DNA of 59,590 nucleotides. It comes from Planotetraspora thailandica. GTDB lineage: Bacteria > Actinomycetota > Actinomycetes > Streptosporangiales > Streptosporangiaceae. The DNA is taken from NCBI RefSeq assembly GCF_016863335.1, contig NZ_BOOR01000071.1, forward strand, positions 1 through 59,590. Direction: 5' to 3'. The position numbers were made by a program, and so were the translations under genes. Of the stretch, positions 16,832 to 25,425 are shown piece by piece. How positions within the stretch are numbered: position 1 is the first letter of the stretch; each line of letters starts with the position of its first letter. A model generated the notes under the pieces. The model worked only from the letters and a program-made list of their open reading frames with translations, had not been told where the DNA came from and did not search any database.

Positions 16832-16942
16832 GCATTCAGGATCGCCGGAAGCTCTCTGCCGTCGCATCGGGAGGATGCCGCATATACGAGCCGTCGCGAC
16901 GCCCTGATCGATTGCCGTCGACGGCGCCGTCTCGGGCGAAAT
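16832..16942 (-). repeat. 111-bp duplicated element, copy B (upstream of the secreted hydrolase)
   Basis: Read on the minus strand this aligns without gaps to 20044-20154 on the plus strand, with about 15 mismatches by eye. Shared blocks include CCCGAGACGGCGC, TATATGCGG/GATATGCGG, CCGATGCGACGGCAG and AGCTTCCGGCGAT. Its end lies 127 bp upstream of the hydrolase ATG. Region 16706-17008 holds no credible gene; apart from this element I see only the hydrolase 5' region. Confidence 0.8.
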
Positions 16943-17008
16943 ACCTAGACGCTGACGAATATCCGAGCTTCACGCGACCGCGGACGTCACCCCTTGTAGC
17001 GGCGTGCT

Positions 17009-20000
17009 TCAGCCATCCACGAGGCCGCGGCGGTACGCGATTCCCGCAGCCTCCGTCCGACTCGAGACGCCGAGCTTCGCCAGGATGTTGGAGACGTGCG
17101 TGCTGGCGGTCTTCTGCGAGATGTAGAGCCGCTCGGCGATCCGGCGGTTGCTGTATCCGGCGGCGATGAGCGCCAGCACCTCCGACTCCCGCTGGGTGAG
17201 CCCAAGGGACTCCGAGTCGCTCGACTGTGGCGCACTGGCCGGTTTGTCGGCCGGCGCGATGTTGGCCTGCTGCGCCAGTGCCTCGACATCGCGGCTCAGC
17301 AGCCGAGCCCCGAGACGGCCGGCGATCCGGTGGGCCGTGACAAGTGCGTCGCGTGCCTCGCCCCGCTGGTGCGCGGCGAGGAGAGAGCGGGCGTGCCCCA
17401 GATGGGCGATGCCCAGCTCGTACGGGCGCTGCAACGCGTCGAAGGCGGCAACCGCCTCCGCCCACAGCTCGACGGCGTCGCCACTCTCTGCCCATTGCAG
17501 CTGGGCGTCGAGCAGACACCGGAACGCCTGGGAGACGGGGAACACCACGTCAAGTCGAGAGGCGGCGCGGCGGACGGCGGCGAGGATTTCCGGACGCGCC
17601 TCGGCGGCCGTGGCCGATCCACGGTTGTCAGCCTCGATCGCCGCGATGGCGCACAGCATGGGCAGGCTGTAACGCACCGGACCGGAAGTCAGACCTGTGG
17701 CGTCGGCGCGGAGGAACTCGGCCCGCGCGTCGCCGAGCAGCCCCTGCCGGGCGGCCAGCTCCATCGTGGTCTGAACCAGGCCGAAGAGTAGCTGAGGCTG
17801 GAAATCCTCGGTCCCGAGTAGCCGCCGAGCCACGGCGAGCTGGCCGGCCGCCGCATCGACCTCCCCACGGGCGAGCAGGATGTGAGCCCGGCGATGCGTG
17901 ATGAGCCCTCGGGACTTGTATGACTGGGCGACCGCCGCCGCCTCATCGAGGGCGGCATCGGACTCGGCCCAGCGCCCGAGCGAGAAGAGGGACACCGACA
18001 GGTTGCCGTGCACCCACGCCTCGGCCTCGGCCAGGTTGAGCAAACGGCACACCTCGATGCCGTGGTGCGCCGCGGCGACCAGCTCCTCAGAGCGGCCCAT
18101 CCCCTCCAGAATCGACACCAGGTTCGTGTTGACGCGACCGATCATGCCGACAGCGCCGAGGCTCTCGGCTCGTCGACGCACTTCGTAGAGCTCGGCGAGG
18201 CTCTCGCCGTCGACGTCACGCTCGGCCTTCAGCCGGCATCGTGTGATGCGAGCGTTGAGTTCCAGGTCTTCGGCACCGACCCGGACGGCGCAGTCCACGG
18301 CGCGCTCGACGTCGGGCATGCTCTCCGGACCCGCCCCATGGAGCACACGCCAGTTGGCGACCTGGACAAGGACCTCCGCTTGGACCGCGGACGGCGGCGA
18401 GTCCCGCACCAGCTCGAGGGCCGTGTTCAACTCCTGCCAGCCGTCACTGCGATTCAGTTCCTGCATCAGCAATGACTGCTGCGTCCAGAACCAGGTCGCG
18501 CGCAGCGGTTCGCGGTCCGGGGGAAGGAGCTGCAGCGCCTCGCGGGCCAGATTCAGTGCCCGGTCGGGATCCCCGCTCTGCCGAGCGGCGCTTGTGGCGG
18601 CGGCGAGCAGGTCCACATGGCACACTCGCGCCTCGTCGTCCCGGCCGTCGCGGGCGGGGTACACCTCCGTAGGCCCCAGCGGCGGCAGGCGGAGGCGTGC
18701 TTGATCCGGCACCTTGTGCCACAGCTCCATCGCGCGTTCCAGCGACCGCAGCTGCTCGGCGTACGCATAGCGGCTCCGCGCTTCGACGGAGGCGGACAGA
18801 CTCATCTGCAGGGCCTTCACGTCGTCGTGCGCGTGGTACCAGTGATGGGACAGACGGGTGGCGAGCTCCCCCGCACGGGCGAGCGAAGGGTTCGCCTCCA
18901 GCGCCTCGGCGTACCTCCGGTTGATCAGGGCACGCTCGCCCGGCATGATGCTGTCGCTCACCGCCTCACGAACCAGCGAGTGGCGGAAGCGGTAGCTGGA
19001 TCCATCCGGGTCCGGTACGAGGACCTGTGCGAGGACGCTGCCGCGCAGGGCCTCGAGCAACTCGTCTTCGGGTAAGCCGGCCACTGCCTGCAACAGCCGA
19101 TACCCGACGGCGGAACCACCTTCGGCGGCGAACCGGGCTACCCGCTGGCTGCTCTCCGTCAGCGACTCCAGCCGTACCAGCAGCAGATCGCGGAGATCGT
19201 CCAGTCCTACCTGCCCGCGCTCGAGGTACGAACGGGCGAGCTCTTCGACGAAGAAGGCATTGCCGTCGGATCGCTCGAATATCTCACTGAGCAGGTGGGG
19301 GTCCGGTTGGACGTGAAGGATCCCGGTGAGCTGTTTGAAGACCTCGACCCGGTCGAACCGGCGTACTTCGATGCGTTGCACCGATCGCAGACGGTCGACT
19401 TCGGCGAGCAGAGAGCGCAGCGGATGGCGACGGTGGATGTCGTCGGAGCGGTAGCTCGCAATGATCAACAAGCGGCCGTTGCGCCGGGAACGGAACAGGT
19501 AGCCCAACAGGTGGCGGGAAGAAGCATCCGCCCACTGGAGGTCCTCGATGACCAGGACGATGAGACGGTTCTCCGCGAGTCGTTCCAAGATCCGGGCGGT
19601 GAGCTCGAAGAGACGGACGTTGTCGTCGTCGCCGTGCCCGACGAGCGCGGAGGGCCTCAGGTCCGGCAGCATCCGAGAGAGCAGTTCCTCCTGACCCGCG
19701 CTTGCCGTCCGGACCTCCTCGGGTAACTGCTGCCAAAGGGCTCGTAGGGCCGTGGAGAACGGAGCGAACGGGATGCCGTCGCCGCCGACCTCCACGCAGC
19801 CACCGACCGCCACGACCGCCGGGCGGGTTTCGACGGTGCGGAGCAGCTCCTCGATCAGCCGGGTCTTGCCGACCCCTGCCTCGCCGCGCACAAGCACGGT
19901 CTGGGACGTCCCGCTGTCGGCCGATTCGACCGCCCGGTTCAGTTCGGCGACCTCGGGTCCCCGCCCCACGAAGACAGGGCTGACTGATCTGACCTCCATG

Positions 20001-20011
20001 GGCCCAAGCAT
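17009..20011 (-). CDS. LuxR-family transcriptional regulator with AAA ATPase and TPR-like domain (LAL type)
   Basis: 1000 residues. N-terminal STAND/AAA ATPase: [11 protein letters not shown], Walker [18 protein letters not shown], Walker [18 protein letters not shown] long helical TPR-like middle (about 400-900), then a C-terminal LuxR helix-turn-helix [25 protein letters not shown] with [21 protein letters not shown] regulators are usually pathway-specific activators of secondary metabolism or catabolism. The start is uncertain: ATG 20011 is used, ATG 19999 is possible, and upstream codons lie inside the duplicated element. Divergent from the ATP-grasp gene. The same 111-bp element flanks it on both sides, so its targets are probably the neighbours. 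Confidence 0.9.
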   Translation of the reverse strand: MLGPMEVRSVSPVFVGRGPEVAELNRAVESADSGTSQTVLVRGEAGVGKTRLIEELLRTVETRPAVVAVGGCVEVGGDGIPFAPFSTALRALWQQLPEEVRTASAGQEELLSRMLPDLRPSALVGHGDDDNVRLFELTARILERLAENRLIVLVIEDLQWADASSRHLLGYLFRSRRNGRLLIIASYRSDDIHRRHPLRSLLAEVDRLRSVQRIEVRRFDRVEVFKQLTGILHVQPDPHLLSEIFERSDGNAFFVEELARSYLERGQVGLDDLRDLLLVRLESLTESSQRVARFAAEGGSAVGYRLLQAVAGLPEDELLEALRGSVLAQVLVPDPDGSSYRFRHSLVREAVSDSIMPGERALINRRYAEALEANPSLARAGELATRLSHHWYHAHDDVKALQMSLSASVEARSRYAYAEQLRSLERAMELWHKVPDQARLRLPPLGPTEVYPARDGRDDEARVCHVDLLAAATSAARQSGDPDRALNLAREALQLLPPDREPLRATWFWTQQSLLMQELNRSDGWQELNTALELVRDSPPSAVQAEVLVQVANWRVLHGAGPESMPDVERAVDCAVRVGAEDLELNARITRCRLKAERDVDGESLAELYEVRRRAESLGAVGMIGRVNTNLVSILEGMGRSEELVAAAHHGIEVCRLLNLAEAEAWVHGNLSVSLFSLGRWAESDAALDEAAAVAQSYKSRGLITHRRAHILLARGEVDAAAGQLAVARRLLGTEDFQPQLLFGLVQTTMELAARQGLLGDARAEFLRADATGLTSGPVRYSLPMLCAIAAIEADNRGSATAAEARPEILAAVRRAASRLDVVFPVSQAFRCLLDAQLQWAESGDAVELWAEAVAAFDALQRPYELGIAHLGHARSLLAAHQRGEARDALVTAHRIAGRLGARLLSRDVEALAQQANIAPADKPASAPQSSDSESLGLTQRESEVLALIAAGYSNRRIAERLYISQKTASTHVSNILAKLGVSSRTEAAGIAYRRGLVDG

Positions 20012-20043
20012 GCCACTGCACGCGGTGACGACTTCGTCTGGGG

Positions 20044-20154
20044 ATTTCACCCGAGACGGCGCGGCCGGCGGCAACCGATCAGGACGGCGCGGCGGCTGGG
20101 ATATGCGGAATTCTTCCGATGCGACGGCAGGGAGCTTCCGGCGATTCTGAATGC
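20044..20154 (+). repeat. 111-bp duplicated element, copy A (upstream of the ATP-grasp gene)
   Basis: Partner of 16832-16942 in inverted orientation, about 86% identical by eye without gaps. It occupies almost the whole divergent gap between the LuxR regulator and the ATP-grasp gene and ends at the ATG found at 20151. The most conserved third is the end nearest the ATP-grasp gene. In both copies the element points towards a structural gene, as a promoter/operator duplication would. Confidence 0.8.
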
Positions 20155-20186
20155 CGCACGCATCGCCTGCCTTGGAAGGTCCATCA

Positions 20187-21425
20187 GTGGCTATCGCCGT
20201 CGTGGAAACAGTCAATTTCGGCCTGAGATATCTGGTCGAGGCGGCCGCCGGGCGCGGTCATGAAGTGATTCTGCTCACAGGTGACCGTTCTCGATACACC
20301 TATGAATTTTCGAGCGGCCTCGCCGACGAGATCGACATCATCGATATCGACACGACTGACGTCGACAAGATGGTCGAGATTCTGCGGGAAGTTCCCGATC
20401 TCGCCGGTGTGGTCCGGATGACTGATCGGTGGAGCCTGCAGGCACTCGCCGTGGCGCAGCGGCTGGGACTGCCGTATCAAAGCGCTGCAGCCGTCGAACT
20501 CATGCGGAACAAGGCGTTATTGCGCCGGCACCTCTACGACAACGGCTTCTCGCGTTCCCCCGGACTGACCGTCCATCCGCGTACGGCCGACCTTGAAGAG
20601 CTCACCCGGATTCTGCCCTTTCCATGCGTCGTGAAGGACGTCGCGGGCAGCGCGAGCCAGAATGTGTGGCTGGTACGGAACTCCAAGGAGCTGGCATGCG
20701 TGCTGACCGTCGCCCGGGAGGCGGACGACCTCAGGGGCGAGGCGTTGGCGGTCGAACCGTACTTCATCGGCCCGATGTACAGCGCTGAGACGGTCAGCTG
20801 GAAGGGCGAGACAAAGATCATTGGTGTTTCCAGCCGCGCTCTCTCACCGGAGCCGTACTTCCGGGAAGAGATCTCCAGCTTTCCCGTTCTCTTTCCCGAG
20901 GCCAAGCAGGCCGCGCTGGCGGAATGGATCTCGGAGATCCTTTCCTCGGTCGATTACGACGGGGTGACGCACACCGAGTTCATCGTCACCACCGAAGGCT
21001 TCGAGATTGTGGAGATCAACGCAAGAATAGGCGGCGCACTGATCGGCGAGTGCGTCAACCGATCTCTCGGCATCAACTTCCACAGCGCATTCGTCGACCT
21101 GGCCCTGGGGCGTCGTCCGCAGGTGATGGACATCCGACCCGAGATCCGCCAGGGGGCGACGGCGGTTGCGATCTATGCGCCCAGGACCGGCGTCTTCGAA
21201 GCGATCGACGGGACGGGGACGCTTTCCGACCATCCCGGCGCACCCGAGCTGTATCTGGGCCGCAGCTCCGGTGAAGTGATTCCCACCACCATCGATCAAC
21301 GAGGTGGCATCGGCCTGGTGATCGCCAATGGTGAGACGGCCGAGTTGTCTCTGCAGAACGCGATGTCCGCGGCGGGGAAGCTCACCGTGCGAATGCGCGG
21401 CGGCAGTCGCGCTCAGGATGTCTGA
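20187..21425 (+). CDS. ATP-grasp domain ligase
   Basis: About 412 residues. ATP-grasp enzymes join a carboxylate to an amine, thiol or similar group through an acyl-phosphate. Visible features: N-terminal Rossmann-like domain ([28 protein letters not shown]), [15 protein letters not shown], the ATP-binding Lys in [32 protein letters not shown], and metal ligands in [26 protein letters not shown] at 20187 has GGAAGG upstream; an in-frame ATG at 20151 lies in the duplicated element. The arrangement resembles amino-acid/dipeptide ligases in small natural-product loci. Substrates unknown. Wobble positions are less GC-biased than in neighbours, a hint of transfer. Confidence 0.88.
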   Translation: MAIAVVETVNFGLRYLVEAAAGRGHEVILLTGDRSRYTYEFSSGLADEIDIIDIDTTDVDKMVEILREVPDLAGVVRMTDRWSLQALAVAQRLGLPYQSAAAVELMRNKALLRRHLYDNGFSRSPGLTVHPRTADLEELTRILPFPCVVKDVAGSASQNVWLVRNSKELACVLTVAREADDLRGEALAVEPYFIGPMYSAETVSWKGETKIIGVSSRALSPEPYFREEISSFPVLFPEAKQAALAEWISEILSSVDYDGVTHTEFIVTTEGFEIVEINARIGGALIGECVNRSLGINFHSAFVDLALGRRPQVMDIRPEIRQGATAVAIYAPRTGVFEAIDGTGTLSDHPGAPELYLGRSSGEVIPTTIDQRGGIGLVIANGETAELSLQNAMSAAGKLTVRMRGGSRAQDV

Positions 21426-21474
21426 GCAAGAAGCGGCATATGCGTAAGATCGTCAATGGCCTCACAATCCGAGA

Positions 21475-22170
21475 TCAAGGTCGCCTGTTCCAGTAGCCCT
21501 TGGCGAAGACTCCCTCAGGGGCGAGGCCGAGTGCGGGCATGAGCCCGCGCAACCCGGCGACGACGCGGCTCTCCCCGAAAAGGTAGGCGCGTCCGGTGCC
21601 CTCAGGCGGACAGAGGCCGGTGATCTGGCGTTCCAGGAGGGCGGGCGTGCCGGCCGGGTCCTGTCCTCGGTGGAGCCAGCGCACCGAGGTGGCCATGAGG
21701 GGAAGGCGGTCGGAGGAGCAGCCGATCTCGGCCAGCACGAGCGTCGTGGCCTGCCGCCCGATCGCCTCGATGAGCGCGGCGATGGCCGGAAGGCCGGCCT
21801 CGTCGCAGGCGAACAGATGCCAGTCGGCCGGGCGCAGCTCTAGTTTCCCCCGGGGGCCGACGAACTCCATGACGTCGCCGGGTCGCGTCGTGGACGCCCA
21901 GCGGCTGCCCGGTCCGCGGCCGTGGACGAGCACGTCGACGTCGATCTCCCCGACGTCCGGGCGGGCGCGCCTGACGGTGTACCGGCGCTTGACCCGCGGG
22001 CCGTCGCCGTCGTCGAGCAGCAACTCGATGTCCTGGGCGGGGCGGATCTGAACCCCGACGAGCGACTCGGCGGCGGCGGTCACCCGCACCATGCGGGGAG
22101 TGAGGCGGCAAATCGAGGTGATCGTCGCGGCGTGCGAGACCCGCGGGCGCGCGGTGTCGCGGTACGGCAT
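21475..22170 (-). CDS. Siderophore-interacting (FAD-binding ferric reductase) protein
   Basis: 231 residues starting at ATG 22170, which has a textbook AGGAGGT ribosome site. Flavoprotein of the ViuB/YqjH family that reduces ferric siderophores in the cytoplasm. Visible: RRYTVRRARP (FAD-binding RxYTxR), a Gly-Pro block GDVMEFVGPRGK, HLFACDEAGLPAIAALIEAI (NAD(P)H-side motif typical of SIP), and a C-terminal AYLFGESRVVAGLRGLM plus GYWNRRP. No transporter or siderophore biosynthesis gene is adjacent. Divergent from a LysR regulator that likely controls it. Confidence 0.9.
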   Translation of the reverse strand: MPYRDTARPRVSHAATITSICRLTPRMVRVTAAAESLVGVQIRPAQDIELLLDDGDGPRVKRRYTVRRARPDVGEIDVDVLVHGRGPGSRWASTTRPGDVMEFVGPRGKLELRPADWHLFACDEAGLPAIAALIEAIGRQATTLVLAEIGCSSDRLPLMATSVRWLHRGQDPAGTPALLERQITGLCPPEGTGRAYLFGESRVVAGLRGLMPALGLAPEGVFAKGYWNRRP

Positions 22171-22255
22171 CGTCAGACCTCCTGTTCGTACGGCAGGCCG
22201 GGTCGTCGTCACTCCTTCGTGGGGCCGCGATCGCCAGATTAGGCAGGAGCCACAG

Positions 22256-22302
22256 TTGCGTTCAAATGCATGTTCTCGAAGGGAAGGTTTACCTGAACGC
22301 AA
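22256..22302. promoter_or_regulatory. Inverted repeat in the SIP / LysR divergent region
   Basis: Perfect 9-bp inverted repeat TTGCGTTCA (22256-22264) / TGAACGCAA (22294-22302), half-sites 38 bp apart centre to centre, inside the 186-bp divergent gap. Spacing and position suit a LysR-type regulator binding two separated half-sites. Confidence 0.5.
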
Positions 22303-22356
22303 ATTCTCAGCTCAGGACGCATTGTTGAGGCAGCAGCCCTCGGATAATTTGCCCGC

Positions 22357-23265
22357 ATGGACCAGCTCGACCTGAATCTGCTGATCGCCCTGGACGCCCT
22401 GCTGGAGGAGAACAGCGTCACCGCGGCGGCGGGCCGCCTGCACCTGTCCGTCCCCGCGATGAGCCGTACCCTCGGCAGGATCAGGAAGACGCTCGGCGAT
22501 CCTGTGCTGGTCCGGGCCGGCAGGGAGATGGTTCCGACACCGCGGGCGCTGGCCCTGCGTTCGCGCGTGCACGCCGTCGTCGAGGAGGCCCAGGCGTTGT
22601 TCAGCCGGGAGGCCGTGCCCGATCCCGGCGCCTTGAACAGGTCGTTCGTCCTGCTTGCGCATGACGAGATCGTGCACGGTGTCGGTCCGCGGCTGCTGGC
22701 GCGGGTCCGCGAGGAGGCCCCCGGCGTGGCGTTGCGCTTCATGGCGGAGGCTCCGACGGAGACCGCCGGTCTCCGGCACGGCGACGTGGCCCTGGAGATC
22801 GGGGAGATCGGCGACGCGCCACCCGAGACCACGGTCGAACCCCTGATGCGCGACCGGCTGGTCGCGGTGGTCCGGCCGGGGCACGCGCTGGCGGACGGCA
22901 GGATGACGGCGCGCCGCTTCGCCGCCGCCCGCCATCTGTCGGTGTCGCGGCGCGGACGTCTGGAGGGGCCGGTGGACACGGCACTCGCCGCGCGCGGGCT
23001 GACCCGGGTGGTGGCCGCGTCGGTGCCCACGTTCGCCGCCGCGCTGTTCGTGGTGCTCGGCACCGACCTCGTGGGGATGGTGCCGGAGACGCTCTGCCGC
23101 GGCTCCGTCGCGGCGCTCGGCCTCACCGCCTTCGACATCCCGGCGGACGTGCCGGACATCCAGATCTCCCAGGCGTGGCATCCGCGATATGACCGCGACG
23201 GCGCCCACGCCTGGCTCAGGGAACGTGTCCGCGAGGCCGTCACCCAGACGCGCGACGGACGATAG
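22357..23265 (+). CDS. LysR-family transcriptional regulator
   Basis: 302 residues. The N-terminal winged helix-turn-helix reads LNLLIALDALLEENSVTAAAGRLHLSVPAMSRTLGRIRKTLGDPVLVRAGREMVPTPRA in overlapping pieces, the standard LTTR DNA-binding domain. Residues 90-300 are the periplasmic-binding-protein-like effector domain (FVLLAHDEIVHGVGPRLL start, later RLVAVVRPGHAL). Transcribed away from the siderophore-interacting protein, the usual layout for a LysR and its target. Effector unknown. Ends 12 bp before the convergent ADP-ribosylglycohydrolase. Confidence 0.92.
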   Translation: MDQLDLNLLIALDALLEENSVTAAAGRLHLSVPAMSRTLGRIRKTLGDPVLVRAGREMVPTPRALALRSRVHAVVEEAQALFSREAVPDPGALNRSFVLLAHDEIVHGVGPRLLARVREEAPGVALRFMAEAPTETAGLRHGDVALEIGEIGDAPPETTVEPLMRDRLVAVVRPGHALADGRMTARRFAAARHLSVSRRGRLEGPVDTALAARGLTRVVAASVPTFAAALFVVLGTDLVGMVPETLCRGSVAALGLTAFDIPADVPDIQISQAWHPRYDRDGAHAWLRERVREAVTQTRDGR

Positions 23266-23277
23266 CCGGGAGCGTCG

Positions 23278-24231
23278 TCAGGCGGCGAGGCGCCGGGCGA
23301 GGTCGAGCAGTTCCGCCAGGCGAAGCACCCGCCCGTCCGAGCCCGGCAGCGGCACGTGCAGGGGTTCGGTCCAGCGGGTGGGGATCGCATCGACTCCGTA
23401 CCACGCGCCGGCGAGGCCGCCGGTGACCGCGGCGACGGTGTCGGTGTCCCCGCCCAGGTCGACGGCGGCGCGGACCGCGGCCTCGTAGGAGCCGGTGGTG
23501 CGCAGTGCCCACACGGCCGAGCCGAGGCACGGCCACACGGCGCCGTTGAACTCGGTGGCCTGGTCGGGGTGCCAGCCGTCGGCGAGCACGGTGGCGTACC
23601 GCGATCGGTGATCAGGTCTGACGAGCGCGAGAGTCCGAGGGACGGCGGCGACGGGATCGGCGCCCTCCAGCGCCACCCGGACGAGCTCGTGGAAGACGGC
23701 CGTGCCCTCCCACACCGCGGAGTCACCGTGGGTGAGCGCGGTGATGCGGCGGGCGGCGGCCGTCGTCGCCTCCTGGCCGTGATGGGCGAAGTACACCGCG
23801 GAGGTGGCCGCGCGCATCAGGCCCCCGTTGCCGGCCGCGCGCCCGGTCGTCTGGAAATGGATCGCGGAAGCGTCGTCCCAGGCCAGGCCGCCCGTCAGCA
23901 CCTGTTCGGTCTGCAGCCCGATGTCCTTCGGCTCCGACGCGGCCCACCGCTGGAAGCGGGCGAACATGTCCGGCAGGTCGAGTCCACCGCGCTCCAGCAA
24001 CGACTCGGCGACGAGCACCGCCATCTGCGTGTCGTCGGTCGCCTCACCCGGGTCCCAGCCACCCCCTCCGCACATCTCGCCGCCCGTGGTGCCCTCGGGG
24101 AATCGGCGGGAGAACGCCCCGGCAGGGCCGAACTCGAACGGGGCGCCCAACGCGTCGCCCACCGCCGAGCCGACCACAGCGCCCGCGGCGCGGCGGGCGC
24201 GGTCGGGCCCGTCGCCGGAGAGGGCGGTCAC
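23278..24231 (-). CDS. ADP-ribosylglycohydrolase family protein
   Basis: 317 residues. Removes ADP-ribose from modified substrates using two Mg2+ ions. Motifs in order: VGSAVGDALGAPFEF, EATDDTQMAVLVAESL (metal-binding acidic cluster), GNGGLMRAA and DLGGDTDTVAAVTGGLAGAWYG. The GTG (24231-24229) overlaps the stop of the upstream methyltransferase (GTGA), so translation is coupled. The target could be protein (as for DraG) or, given the RNA ligase and RNA methyltransferase upstream, ADP-ribosylated RNA ends; the latter is inference. Confidence 0.92.
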   Translation of the reverse strand: MTALSGDGPDRARRAAGAVVGSAVGDALGAPFEFGPAGAFSRRFPEGTTGGEMCGGGGWDPGEATDDTQMAVLVAESLLERGGLDLPDMFARFQRWAASEPKDIGLQTEQVLTGGLAWDDASAIHFQTTGRAAGNGGLMRAATSAVYFAHHGQEATTAAARRITALTHGDSAVWEGTAVFHELVRVALEGADPVAAVPRTLALVRPDHRSRYATVLADGWHPDQATEFNGAVWPCLGSAVWALRTTGSYEAAVRAAVDLGGDTDTVAAVTGGLAGAWYGVDAIPTRWTEPLHVPLPGSDGRVLRLAELLDLARRLAA

Positions 24232-25376
24232 CGCTTCACCGCGCGCAGCACGACGAACTTCGGGTCGCTCGCGACGACCTGGCAGTTTCCGAAAAGGCGC
24301 CGCAGTTTCACGTGGTAGCCGAGGTGCCGGTTGCCGACCACCCACAACTCGCCGCCCCGGCGCAACGCCGTACGGGAGCCGGTGAACATGCGCCAGGCCG
24401 TGGCGTCGGTCGTCGCCCGGTGGGTGTGGAACGGCGGGTTGTTCAGCACCAGATCCACGGTGCCGTCAGGGACGGCCGACATGCCGTCGGCCGCGAGGAA
24501 CTCGGCGGGAGAGGAGACGTTCGCCCGCCACGTGGCCTCCGCGGAGGCCAGCGCCTGGTGCGACTCGTCGACGAAGACGACCTCGGCCGCGGCGTTGTCC
24601 AACGCCGCGGCCAGGCCGAGCACACCGTTGCCGCAGCCCAGGTCGACGACGCGTTCACGACCGCGGCGGTGGGGGAGGTGACGCAGGAACAGGCGGGTGC
24701 CGACGTCGAGGCGGTCGGCGCAGAAGATGCCCGCGTGGTTGACGACGGTCAGGCCGGAGGCGGCGCCGACCCCGTCCGGCAGGGCGTAGCTGTGCGGCCA
24801 CGGACCCGGCCCGGGGGTGAGCCCGGGGTCGGGGGTGCAGAAGATGAGCCGGGCCTTCTTCGCCGCCAGCGACGTTTTCGTCGGGCCGATGATCTGCTCG
24901 AACAGCCGCAGCGTCGAGGTGTGGATCTCGGTGACCATGCCCGTGCCGACGACGAGGGTGCCCGGGTGCACGCCGGGCGCGAGGCGGTGCAGCTGGTCTT
25001 CAAGGAGCGCGAGGCTCTTGGGGACGCGGACCAGGAGCACGTCGATCCGCCCCGGGGGCTCGTCCCTGGTCGTGAGGAGACGCACCCCTTCCGCGTCAGG
25101 GCGGTTGCGGGCCAGATTGGCCCGGGTCGCCTCCTGCGTGAGGAGGGAATCGGTGATCTGCACCGGACGGTGCCCGGCGAGCGCGGTGACCAGGGCGCCC
25201 CACCGGTCGCCGAGCACGACCACGGTTCCCGAGAGGTCGGCCGGCGCGCCGTCGATCCCGTCGAGGTGCCGCAGGAGGTATTCGTCGGCGGCGTCCCAGG
25301 CGCGGAACGGGTCGCGTGGGTCCTCGGGGAAACGGGTGAGGTCGAGATCGCCCCTCGACGTCGTGAAACGGTTCAT
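24228..25376 (-). CDS. Class I SAM methyltransferase, RlmG/RsmC-like (rRNA N2-guanine type)
   Basis: 382 residues with the tandem architecture of RlmG/RsmC: an inactive N-terminal methyltransferase-like half and an active C-terminal half. The active half shows motif I VVDLGCGNGVLGLAAAL, the catalytic NNPPFHTH and GGELWVVGNRHLGYHVKLRRLFG, diagnostic of this family. Known members make m2G in 23S or 16S rRNA. TAGCCT nine bases before the ATG may give it its own near-leaderless promoter, although only 49 bp separate it from the RNA ligase. Overlaps the ADP-ribosylglycohydrolase by 4 bp. Confidence 0.9.
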   Translation of the reverse strand: MNRFTTSRGDLDLTRFPEDPRDPFRAWDAADEYLLRHLDGIDGAPADLSGTVVVLGDRWGALVTALAGHRPVQITDSLLTQEATRANLARNRPDAEGVRLLTTRDEPPGRIDVLLVRVPKSLALLEDQLHRLAPGVHPGTLVVGTGMVTEIHTSTLRLFEQIIGPTKTSLAAKKARLIFCTPDPGLTPGPGPWPHSYALPDGVGAASGLTVVNHAGIFCADRLDVGTRLFLRHLPHRRGRERVVDLGCGNGVLGLAAALDNAAAEVVFVDESHQALASAEATWRANVSSPAEFLAADGMSAVPDGTVDLVLNNPPFHTHRATTDATAWRMFTGSRTALRRGGELWVVGNRHLGYHVKLRRLFGNCQVVASDPKFVVLRAVKR

Positions 25377-25425
25377 CGCGCCATCAGGCTAGCGAGTCGC
25401 CCGGCGCTCCCGTGAATCCCGCCGG

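Noticed and set aside
16832-20154. The inverted 111-bp repeats as ends of a transposon carrying the regulator
   Set aside because: No transposase, no target-site duplication seen, and the repeats are not at the gene-cassette edges; kept only as an alternative explanation.
20151-20186. Upstream ATG for the ATP-grasp gene
   Set aside because: It lies in the duplicated 111-bp element, whose other copy has the same ATG in front of an unrelated short frame; GTG 20187 has the ribosome site.
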